Part shown: positions 1 to 6,256 of the stretch, in pieces
Numbering within the stretch: position 1 is the stretch's first letter
Layout: every line of letters starts with the position of its first letter
NCBI GenBank assembly: GCA_002887195.1
Contig: PJAB01002039.1
Span: forward strand, 1 to 10,817
Direction: 5' to 3'
Length of the DNA: 10,817 nt
Origin: Chrysochromulina parva
Taxonomy: Eukaryota > Haptophyta > Prymnesiales > Chrysochromulinaceae
Position numbers and translations under genes: made by a program
Notes under the pieces: model-generated
What the model saw: the letters and a program-made list of their open reading frames with translations, nothing else
The model's database searches: none
What the model was told of the DNA's origin: nothing

Positions 1-84
1 ACGCCGAGAAGGCATCTGGGGCAGCACATGAACCTTCCCGAGTTCACCTCCGTCGCCTTCCAACAGTACGCATGCCTGCGATGA
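1..84 (+). CDS. Probable 3' end of an upstream gene (partial, unknown product)
   Basis: Frame 1 is open from the window edge to a TGA at 82-84, 27 codons. By hand count 21 of the 27 codons end in G or C, like the confident genes here, whereas frame 3 over the same bases looks far less codon-like. The tail reads HMNLPEFTSVAFQQYACLR, a plausible soluble C-terminus. I do not recognise the family. A TGTAA pentamer, the poly(A) signal of many green algae, lies at 158-162, 74 bases beyond the stop. The stretch is too short to be certain and could be chance. Confidence 0.4.
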   Translation, partial: TPRRHLGQHMNLPEFTSVAFQQYACLR

Positions 85-404
85 CCGAGGACGACGTAGG
101 GCGGATTGGCGGCTTTGTTGGCATGGTTGCGAAACGAACTCGCGTCTCCCTTCTGCGTGTAATCATCTGTGGAAGGGCCCCGAACGTATCCGATGCTGAT
201 GGGTCTCCCACATCGGAATATCTCGTTGAGTGTCACAAAGACAAACTAGACCGGCCACGCCTCGAACCCCGCTTTCCCGACGGGGGGTGGGTTTGGTATT
301 CCTATTCGTTTTCTCGTCTGTGCGTGTTGTTGGACGTCGTTGGCCAGCCAATCTGCCAATGCATGCATGCCTGACGAGCGACCGTTTCCCGTCCCATCCA
401 CATC
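85..404. other. Intergenic gap, presumed 3' flank of one gene and 5' flank of the next
   Basis: About 320 bases between the presumed stop at 84 and the first ATG of the cysteine-rich gene at 405. A 100-codon frame (72-374) lies here but shows no domain, signal peptide or codon bias, so I do not call it. A TGTAA lies at 158-162. A run of alternating purine-pyrimidine (TGCATGCATG) lies near 361-369. No convincing TATA box is visible upstream of 405. Confidence 0.5.
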
Positions 405-2312
405 ATGATTGATACGAGATCAAGCTCTCTTGCGAAAGCTGCTGGCGAAAAGCTTCGTGCGATGGCCATCGTCTTCTTGACAATTGTGTCGACTGGTCAG
501 TGCCAAAATTGGTGCTCTCAATACTCATGCGACGAGCGCAACAAGTACGGCGGGAGCGAGTGCGGCGGCTGCGATGTGTGCAAGCCACCGCCCGCTCCAC
601 CGCTGCCTCCCTTTGGGCCGCAGCACTGTGCAAACACCTTCGAGGCGTGCGCTCAAGGATTCATCGGATCATGCTGCATCAAGCCGTCGGACGGTTGCTT
701 TAAGCGCACCGGGCGCAGATTCTCGCAATGCCGCCCGTTTCCGACGGCTGACAGATGCGTGAGCGATGACACGTGGACCTGCCCCGATGATTGGATCGAG
801 CCGTCACCATTACCGCCGTCACCGCCACAGTCACCCAGCCCGCCCAGGCAGCCTCCTAGCCCGCCGTGCACTCCATCCTGGCAATTTTGTGACCGGACGC
901 AGTGCTGCGCGGAAGGCAACTTTGCGTGCTACAAGAGAAAGCCCTCCCAGGGCCCCTCTTTTGTGTTCGGCGTGAATGGCACTCAATGCCGCTTCAAGGC
1001 TGCGGGCATGGGTGGGATGTTCACGAAGAAAGTGTACGTGGGCGCCCGTTTTCACATGGTGTGTGAGGAAAGCAACAGGTCTTCGTGGCTGTGCCCAAGC
1101 TGGTCCGTGCCTTCACCACCACCTCCGCGGCGTCCGGTCGCGCCGTCGCCGCCGCACCCACCGACGGCGCCGTCGCCTGGCTTCCCCGATGTGTTGATGA
1201 ACGAGCCATGCGTCGAGCCGTTTGAGAGTTGCTGGGGCGCCATGCCGGGCGTGGTCTACGGCCCACGTTACGCGCCGCTCTTCTGCTGCCTGCCCGACGC
1301 GCTCGGACACCCGTTCACTTGCATGCGGCACGGAGGCGGTGGGCAGTATGCGATGTGCCGGCGGGCCAGGGACGACGGCTCGTGCATCCCAGCCGACGGG
1401 TGGGTCTGTCCACACACGCCGCCCCCGTCGCCGCCGCCGCCACTGAGCACGCCCGCCCCCCTTCGCGATGGGCACGAGGCTGGCGGCGCTTGCCATGGCA
1501 ACTATGAGGCGTGCTGGGAAAACAGTGGTACGCACGCCGCCAGCCGTGGCTGCTGCAGTCCCGATAGCGGAGGGCGGCAGTTTGCATGCATGCGCCGCCC
1601 GGGCTTCCAATTCGCAATGTGTCGGCCGTTGCCGCGCGACGGCCCGTGCCAGTCGGACCTCTCGTGGCAATGCCCCGAAGCGCCCCCGCCCGCGCCGCCC
1701 GCCGTGTCGGCCTGCGCACGCAACTATGCGAGCTGTGTGCACAGCATGCAGCCGCACGGTGTGCTCGAGCTGGGATGCTGCGAGCCGAGCGTCAGCGACG
1801 GCCACCCCTTCGGCTGTTTCCGCCGCACAGGGCGCGCGTCTGCGCAGTGCCGCCCGATGCCTCCAGGTCCCTGCGTGAGCCATGGCGATTGGACGTGCCC
1901 GAACATGATGCCGCGCCCCTCGTCCGGACCGCCCTTGAGTCAATCCTCGGGAGTGCCCTCGAGGGCTGTGCCACAGGGCGCGCATGCACAGATGGTGGCG
2001 CGCACGGCCGTTCCGACTACTGGTGGAGCGCTGATTGTCGGTGCGTTTGCCCTGATCGTGCTCTGCGGAGGCGTGCTTCACGTGCTGCAGCGGATTGAGA
2101 GGGTGAAGCTTGAGCAGCAGGGGTTGTCTATGGCGGAGAAGGAAGCATGGGCGAGTGATGAAGAAGGGTCGGCCGATCCGCGGAGTACGCGCAAGAAGAA
2201 GAAGAAGAACAAGAAGGATGGGCGCAAAAGGGGCGCAACCTGGACTGCCCTTGAGAGTCAAAGTGAGGGCCATGAGATTGAACACGAAAATGATATGTGC
2301 TCTAAGATGTGA
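405..2312 (+). CDS. Secreted type I membrane protein with five 8-cysteine modules and proline-rich linkers
   Basis: The 635-residue product is probably cell-surface anchored; its function is unknown. A basic N-terminus and hydrophobic core (MAIVFLTIVS, from residue 20) look like a signal peptide cleaved near residue 33. The ATG at 462 (residue 20) would also serve as start, but gives almost no basic n-region. A short Cys cluster follows (about 36-59, ending CGGCDVC). Five modules lie at residues 75-130, 155-233, 269-336, 363-424 and 437-498. Each has eight Cys in the order C-x6-C, CC, C, (Q/M)CR, C, WxCP, with an aromatic residue always at the fourth position after the first Cys. Ser-Pro-rich, extensin-like linkers separate them and may be O-glycosylated in an algal wall. 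One membrane span lies at about 541-561, then a charged tail with a KKKKKNKK stretch near 597-604. Two TGA codons in tandem end it. The CC...C...QC pattern faintly recalls CBM1-type carbohydrate-binding domains; that link is inference. Confidence 0.85.
   Translation: MIDTRSSSLAKAAGEKLRAMAIVFLTIVSTGQCQNWCSQYSCDERNKYGGSECGGCDVCKPPPAPPLPPFGPQHCANTFEACAQGFIGSCCIKPSDGCFKRTGRRFSQCRPFPTADRCVSDDTWTCPDDWIEPSPLPPSPPQSPSPPRQPPSPPCTPSWQFCDRTQCCAEGNFACYKRKPSQGPSFVFGVNGTQCRFKAAGMGGMFTKKVYVGARFHMVCEESNRSSWLCPSWSVPSPPPPRRPVAPSPPHPPTAPSPGFPDVLMNEPCVEPFESCWGAMPGVVYGPRYAPLFCCLPDALGHPFTCMRHGGGGQYAMCRRARDDGSCIPADGWVCPHTPPPSPPPPLSTPAPLRDGHEAGGACHGNYEACWENSGTHAASRGCCSPDSGGRQFACMRRPGFQFAMCRPLPRDGPCQSDLSWQCPEAPPPAPPAVSACARNYASCVHSMQPHGVLELGCCEPSVSDGHPFGCFRRTGRASAQCRPMPPGPCVSHGDWTCPNMMPRPSSGPPLSQSSGVPSRAVPQGAHAQMVARTAVPTTGGALIVGAFALIVLCGGVLHVLQRIERVKLEQQGLSMAEKEAWASDEEGSADPRSTRKKKKKNKKDGRKRGATWTALESQSEGHEIEHENDMCSKM
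627..1898 (+). repeat. Five-copy array of diverged 8-cysteine modules within the surface protein gene
   Basis: The modules are clearly homologous at protein level: Cys spacing, the aromatic in C-x3-[FWY]-x2-C, the (Q/M)CRP motif and the closing WxCP are shared. The sequences between Cys are well diverged, so this is an old duplication rather than a recent tandem repeat. Copy 2 (codons 155-233) is the outlier, with a long insertion between its fifth and sixth cysteines and again before the seventh. Copy 3 has a lengthened loop before its CC pair. Copies 1, 4 and 5 are the most alike. Confidence 0.75.
2274..2294 (+). repeat. Direct repeat, copy A (inside the 3' end of the surface protein gene)
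   Basis: The 21 bases encode EIEHEND near the end of the surface protein. They match 20 of 21 bases with copy B at 2448-2468. A second shared ten-mer, AAGTGAGGGC, precedes each copy at 2261-2270 and 2382-2391, but the spacing to the repeat differs, so the duplicated block carries an insertion of about 53 bases. Confidence 0.7.
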
Positions 2313-2875
2313 TGAAGCCGCGGGTGGCGGGTGCTGACGGCTAGAGAGCTGAACTCATGGCTGAACTTCTGAGTGAGGTTTAAGTGAGGGCTACGCAGCG
2401 CAGCACTAAGAACCACGAACCGCCCAAGGCCGACGAGGAGACGCAAGGAGATTGAAAACGAAAATGATCGGATCAGCGATCACGCTTCACGGAGTGCGTT
2501 GCCGTCGGAAACGTGATCGTGACAGCCGGACGGGGCGTGCGGACGGCCGGGGATAGACCGCTAGGAGACCGCGGCGGAACGACTTATTGGTATCTCGTCT
2601 ATAAAGCGAAACTTCAGAAACCCCTTATCAAAGCCTTAGTTGCCACCACCCCCCGCGGCCCCGCGGTGGAGAGTACACGACAGAGATCAGAGTTCGGTTT
2701 CAGTTTGAAACTGGGAGTTTGTCATCGTGGCTGCCGTGCGCCGGTGCGGAGGGTGCTGGTGGCGAGCGGGAGGGCTTTGCGCTTTCAAACGTGCGCCGTC
2801 TTTACAGACACGAAACGACGGAGCGTCGATGCCGAATTCACACAATAGACGATTTGTGTCGCCTTGACTCCGTCC
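2313..2875. other. Convergent intergenic region (shared 3' flanks)
   Basis: About 560 bases between the stops of two converging genes. Apart from copy B of the direct repeat I see no gene. A GC-rich stretch at 2651-2669 contains two CCGCGG palindromes two bases apart and could fold. A TGTAA on the minus strand (2802-2806, TTACA on plus) lies about 70 bases beyond the stop of the minus-strand DHHC gene and is a candidate poly(A) signal. A TATAAA at 2600-2605 has no credible gene after it. Confidence 0.5.
2448..2468 (+). repeat. Direct repeat, copy B (downstream of the surface protein stop)
   Basis: Near-identical to copy A and in the same reading frame as the upstream gene, where it reads EIENEND. 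The frame is open from 2388 to a TGA at 2514-2516 and encodes an arginine-rich then acidic tail. It could be a duplicated gene end or an alternative last exon. A donor-like AAA|GTGAGG at 2263 and an acceptor-like CGCAG ending at 2403 would keep the frame, though the polypyrimidine tract is poor. Confidence 0.6.
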
Positions 2876-3991
2876 TCATTCTGTCCCTTCCTTTCCGCCT
2901 CCGCCACCAGCCTGAGCCTCCGGACGCCTCGACCGGAGCAACACGGCAAGCGTGGAGGGCGTCGCCAACGACGCCGTCTGCAGTCGAAAGTCGCGCAGGT
3001 GCACGAGCCACGAGGTGGCAGGCGCATCGTGCGCCCTGCGCACGCCCCGCCTCGCCTCGTAAGCCGTTCGCCCCGCGAGCATCAGCAAGCACTGGTGCAC
3101 AAGCAGCGCGCCCACGGCAACGCCGACGGCGGCTCCGTACAGGCCGCACGAGAGCAGGAGCGAGGATTCGTTGGCGTAGAGTACGCGCTGCCACGTGCAC
3201 CACCGCCTGCCCTCATAGCTGAGCAGCTGCCATGCGCCGATGGCGCACGTGAGCAGCATGCAAGTCACAAAGCCGAGATAGGCACGATGGTTGGCAGCGC
3301 CTATCGGCTCATCCACCCACGCACAGTAGTGATCGTAGCGTGGCACATGGGTGCCGCAGACGGCGCAGCGAACTGCGCGCGACAAGGCGGCGGACGCGTC
3401 GGCCACGTCGCTGCGCAGCAGCGTGGGCTCGGTGCGCTTGATGATGGCAAAGAGCACGAGGGTCGCCGCCAGCGGCGTGCCAAACGTGCGTGGCATGATT
3501 GGCGAGTCCGCAGCCACGTGTCGCGCTACGAGCGTGTACACAAGCGTTTCGTAAGCGATGGAGGCGAGCATCCACGACATGAGCAATGATGAGCGTCGAC
3601 GTATCCGCAGCATGCGCCGATGAAAGTAGTAGAGCGATGGTAGCAGCGCAACCGACGCCAAGAGCAGGCCGCGCGCCGACATGGCGCCCACGGTCAGCAG
3701 TGCGGGCAGCACAACCCATGGCGCTGCGCCAGCTACGCCAATGTGCCACGCACCTCCGATACCACCGAGGAGCACGGGTAGTCCGGGCACGCGCAGACGA
3801 TCGTCAATTTCGCTTAGGACCTCGTCGATGCTGTCCTTTCCGACCAAATGGCCCCGGAAGAGCCGGTCGGCAGCCTGGTCAAGTTCATCGCACGCGCAGC
3901 AGCACTGCAGAATGTGAGCGCGTTCGCCGCGCCGATTGCGGTACTCGCAGCAGCATAGTGATCCGGGCTCGGCGTGATCAAGGACGTCCAT
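2876..3991 (-). CDS. Divergent DHHC-family protein S-acyltransferase, ZDHHC23-like
   Basis: The protein is probably a membrane enzyme that attaches fatty acyl groups to cysteines of target proteins. From the ATG at 3991 it has 371 residues. The frame is open 56 codons further upstream (ATG at 4159), but that extension has no family resemblance. Residues 13-17 read CCCEY, with further Cys at 30-32 and 34, then a DELDQAADRL helix and DDRLRVPG (63-70). This order resembles the N-terminus of animal ZDHHC23 as I recall it. Hydrophobic spans lie at about 73-122 (two), 136-156, 172-184, 241-257 and 278-306. The catalytic motif is DHYC (220-223) inside CAVCGTHVPRYDHYCAWVDE, followed by GAANH. DHYC also occurs in active yeast Akr1. 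The first CxxC of the zinc-binding domain and the Cys normally found in NCVG (here DEPIG) are missing, so activity is uncertain. TAYE (309-312) may stand for the usual TTxE. Confidence 0.85.
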   Translation of the reverse strand: MDVLDHAEPGSLCCCEYRNRRGERAHILQCCCACDELDQAADRLFRGHLVGKDSIDEVLSEIDDRLRVPGLPVLLGGIGGAWHIGVAGAAPWVVLPALLTVGAMSARGLLLASVALLPSLYYFHRRMLRIRRRSSLLMSWMLASIAYETLVYTLVARHVAADSPIMPRTFGTPLAATLVLFAIIKRTEPTLLRSDVADASAALSRAVRCAVCGTHVPRYDHYCAWVDEPIGAANHRAYLGFVTCMLLTCAIGAWQLLSYEGRRWCTWQRVLYANESSLLLSCGLYGAAVGVAVGALLVHQCLLMLAGRTAYEARRGVRRAHDAPATSWLVHLRDFRLQTASLATPSTLAVLLRSRRPEAQAGGGGGKEGTE

Positions 3992-4223
3992 TATACCAGT
4001 TCTACAGTACCATGGTATACCGGTAAAAAGACACCGGGGGGAGCCGGGACAGTATGAAGTGTGAATGAGCAAGGAGATGTGATGGATGACGCCGCTCCTC
4101 TCGTGTCGCCACACCAAGGAATTTCCACAAGCTGTTAATGCATGCATTTTTCCTGGCAATCATTGTAAACTGACGCCTGTGGTTGCATCCTGCCAACAGG
4201 TGAATACATGTACCTGACGCCTG
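3992..4223. promoter_or_regulatory. Short divergent promoter region between the DHHC and FkbM genes
   Basis: The two start codons face away from each other 232 bases apart, so both promoters must lie here unless the FkbM gene has an upstream exon. An inverted repeat, TATACCA (3992-3998) and TGGTATA (4013-4019) with a 14-base loop, sits directly before the minus-strand ATG. A CCAACAG|GTGAAT junction near 4195-4205 could serve as a splice site. No standard TATA box is obvious. The assignment is from position only. Confidence 0.4.
4170..4223 (+). repeat. Pair of 10-base direct repeats just upstream of the FkbM start
   Basis: CTGACGCCTG occurs at 4170-4179 and again at 4214-4223, the second copy touching the ATG at 4224. 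The pair could be a regulatory site or the trace of a small local duplication. No known factor site is recognised. Confidence 0.4.
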
Positions 4224-4940
4224 ATGCTTCTCTTCTCCTATACGGGCTCCATCGGGCTGCCAAACCCGTTGCCTCTGCAAGTATCTCCCCTCCTAAAGAT
4301 GCTGCTGTTGCATCACGGAGATAAGTATGGCGACGGCGCTGATCGCAGCTGGATCCTCGGTATCAACCCAACGGGTCGTGTTATTGTCGATATCGGCCTG
4401 CACGATTGCAACGCTGTCGTCGACGCTGTTCGTGAGGGGTTCATTGTGCATGCCTTTGAACCAGCGCCAGCACACATGGCCAATTGCCACGCCAAGCTTG
4501 CGCCTGAGCAGCGCATGGATGCACCTGTGGCCCAACTGGTGTCTGGCGCACTTGCGCCTGCCGATTGGTGGACCAATGTGCGCAAGGACCTATACAAGCA
4601 TCGGCAGAACGCGACAGGATTCGCGATCCTATATCAAGCTGCGGTATCAGATGCATCATCTGCCGGCGTGAACTTTACGGTTGGTGCTGGTGGCAGTTCA
4701 TCACTGCATCTTTCTGTTGAAGCGTCCATCCGTTTAGGCAAAAAGGACGCATCACGTGTGCCTGTACCAGTCATCCGCCTTGATGATGCTGTGGACGAGG
4801 ACTTGTGGCTGCTCAAGATGGACACCCAGGGCAACGAGGCCAAGGTGCTCGCTGGAGCAACACGCCTGTTTGAGAGGCGCACGGTCGCGCACGTGTTCAC
4901 CGAGTTCACCCCACGCCTTCTTCGCGAGGCCGGCTCTTAG
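4224..4940 (+). CDS. FkbM-family SAM-dependent methyltransferase, ended by an early TAG
   Basis: FkbM-family enzymes transfer a methyl group from S-adenosylmethionine, often to a sugar hydroxyl; the substrate here is unknown. The 238-residue product shows the Rossmann-fold landmarks in order: VIVDIGLHDC (53-62) in the SAM-loop position, HAFEPAP (77-83) closing strand 2, AAVSD (139-143), VIRLDDAVDE (183-192), LLKMDTQGNEAKVLAGA (196-212) and FTEF (225-228). KYGDGADRSW (34-43) before the domain is also reminiscent of the family. The ATG at 4224 follows an in-frame TGA at 4215, so it is the earliest start in this frame; Met26 (4299) is an alternative. The frame ends at TAG 4938-4940, but sequence of the same domain continues in the same frame beyond it. 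Third-position GC is low: 15 of 40 codons at 4641-4760 against 28 of 40 sampled in the surface protein gene, which suggests a different origin. Confidence 0.8.
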   Translation: MLLFSYTGSIGLPNPLPLQVSPLLKMLLLHHGDKYGDGADRSWILGINPTGRVIVDIGLHDCNAVVDAVREGFIVHAFEPAPAHMANCHAKLAPEQRMDAPVAQLVSGALAPADWWTNVRKDLYKHRQNATGFAILYQAAVSDASSAGVNFTVGAGGSSSLHLSVEASIRLGKKDASRVPVPVIRLDDAVDEDLWLLKMDTQGNEAKVLAGATRLFERRTVAHVFTEFTPRLLREAGS

Positions 4941-5348
4941 CCGCGCCAAGTGCTTGAGCATCTACAAGCTGCGGGCTTCTTTTGCTTTGACCTTCGGGAT
5001 TCGAGATTCGCGTCATGGGCCCTCGATGGCAAGCACTCTCTGGACGCCGATGCGTTCATAGAAGAGATGGACAAGAATGTTGAGGCCGCTCTAAAGGCGA
5101 AGAGACCGTCCAAGTGGGCGACCACTTGGGGAAGTTTTGATGACCTCGCATGCGCCAATGTGGCAAAGGTGTGGCGGCCTGCGTCTGCTGGTGCTGCGCC
5201 TGGCACGTATAGGACGGTCGCAGGTCCTTTATGGGGCCGGTATGAGGACGGCACTGCTTGCGGATCCGTGGGTAATCCGTGTGGGCGCTTGCGGGTTGTG
5301 CTTCTGCGGGGACGCGGGCGACGGGAGCGTGGTGCGCGTGCGGTCTGA
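4941..5348 (+). pseudogene. In-frame C-terminal remainder of the FkbM methyltransferase after the TAG
   Basis: The frame of the FkbM gene stays open for 135 codons from the TAG at 4938-4940 to a TGA at 5346-5348. The first part (VLEHLQAAGFFCFDLRDSRF) is what normally follows the FTEF strand in this family: a helix, then a CFDL strand. A later stretch to about 5175 still looks protein-like; the final 55 or so codons are Arg/Gly-rich and doubtful. The whole gene would be 374 codons if read through. Possible causes are a recent nonsense change, stop-codon readthrough, a base error, or an in-frame intron of 48 bases (4893-4940, GT to TAG), which would however remove the conserved FTEF. Confidence 0.6.
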
Positions 5349-6256
5349 TGCGTGTGATTTCGTTATCTGAGACCCGCCCTGCGCCCAGCGAGCACGGACG
5401 GCGCTTGATAAGGCGTTTGAAGTCGTCCTTTTGCAAGGGGGCCTTCACATATTGCGCGATTCGAATGATCACGCATAAACGCATCACTCAAGCACTCAAC
5501 CCTGTACCCACACCCTCTGCCTCTCCGCTCGTTACGCCCCGCCGCGCGGTCACGCGCGTCCCGTCATCGATAGATATAGATATACCCGGGACCCTCCGCT
5601 TGTTCTTCGTAGGGACTCGCGACAAACGCGGCGGAGCCAAGGCGGCACATGCATGGCATAATGGTTTCCCCCGCCCGCCGGTTACGCCGGCGCATCTAAC
5701 TCACGAATCTCACGTCGAGCTGTTGCGCCTGCTGAAATCCCATACTCTAGTAAATCTAGTCTAGTTCACAAACCAGACCAAAACCCTAAGCCTAATTTCG
5801 CCTAAAAAAGCAAGCGCGGGAAGTGCCGCCCCCGACGCCCCGAGACTCGAACGCAGCTTATTTTCACTGTCTCCGTGTCTGGTTCCACCGATGTCCATTC
5901 TTTCTCCACCCTCCCCCGCCCCGGGGGCTTTGGCACTCATTTATTTATAGGGCTGATTTCCAAAATTACCCTAATGAGTGCGAGCGGACGACCTTATCCT
6001 TACTCTAATTAAACCAGAAGGAACAACATGCACCCACCCGCGGGCACCGCAACCATGGAGGTGCACGCAGAGGACCGGCACCGGACAGCGATATTCCCTA
6101 GATCGTATTAACGTATCATGAACACACGAGTTTCACGACACCGTGAACACGACGTGAGCGACATTATACGGTTTGAAACGCAACAGCCAACACGAGACAC
6201 TCCACTAGACCGACAATGCTTTGTTCACGGCTTTGTCCATCTGGATTTCTGGTCGC
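5349..6256. other. Gap of about 900 bases with no supportable gene
   Basis: This lies between the FkbM remnant and the stop of the minus-strand kinase. The left part is moderately GC-rich; from about 5700 it becomes AT-richer, with TCTAG motifs (5744-5763), three CCTAA words near 5785-5806 and a T-rich stretch near 5940. A perfect short hairpin, TTCACG-ACAC-CGTGAA, lies at 6132-6147 in the 3' flank of the kinase gene. A frame of 161 codons (5279-5764) has no domain or codon bias. I found no tRNA; a B-box-like GTTCGAGTC on the minus strand near 5845-5853 lacks a matching stem. Confidence 0.5.

Noticed and set aside
72..374. 100-codon frame near the left edge
   Set aside because: No recognisable domain or codon bias, and it overlaps the better-biased frame ending at 84.
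1113..2285. 390-codon open frame on the minus strand opposite the surface protein gene
   Set aside because: Arg/Ala/His-rich translation typical of the antisense of GC-rich coding DNA; the plus frame has signal peptide, Cys modules and membrane span.
2600..2605. TATAAA box in the convergent gap
   Set aside because: No supportable plus-strand gene follows; the frames at 2513-2848 and 2719-3222 look random.
2864..3589. 241-codon plus-strand frame opposite the DHHC gene
   Set aside because: No domain, low-complexity Arg/Ala/Gly composition; the minus frame has family motifs and membrane spans.
355..4147. TGCATGCA words at 361-369, near 1585 and at 4138-4147
   Set aside because: Short self-complementary words, expected by chance at this frequency; no shared context.
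4224..5348. TAG recoded as an amino acid (alternative genetic code)
   Set aside because: One example only; a nonsense mutation, readthrough or base error is simpler without genome-wide evidence.
5778..5810. CCCTAA-like words suggesting telomeric repeat
   Set aside because: Only three imperfect, irregularly spaced words; not a telomere array.
5818..5860. tRNA or SINE-like B-box on the minus strand (GTTCGAGTC) with a T-run downstream
   Set aside because: The flanking bases do not form a T-stem and no A-box or acceptor stem is found.
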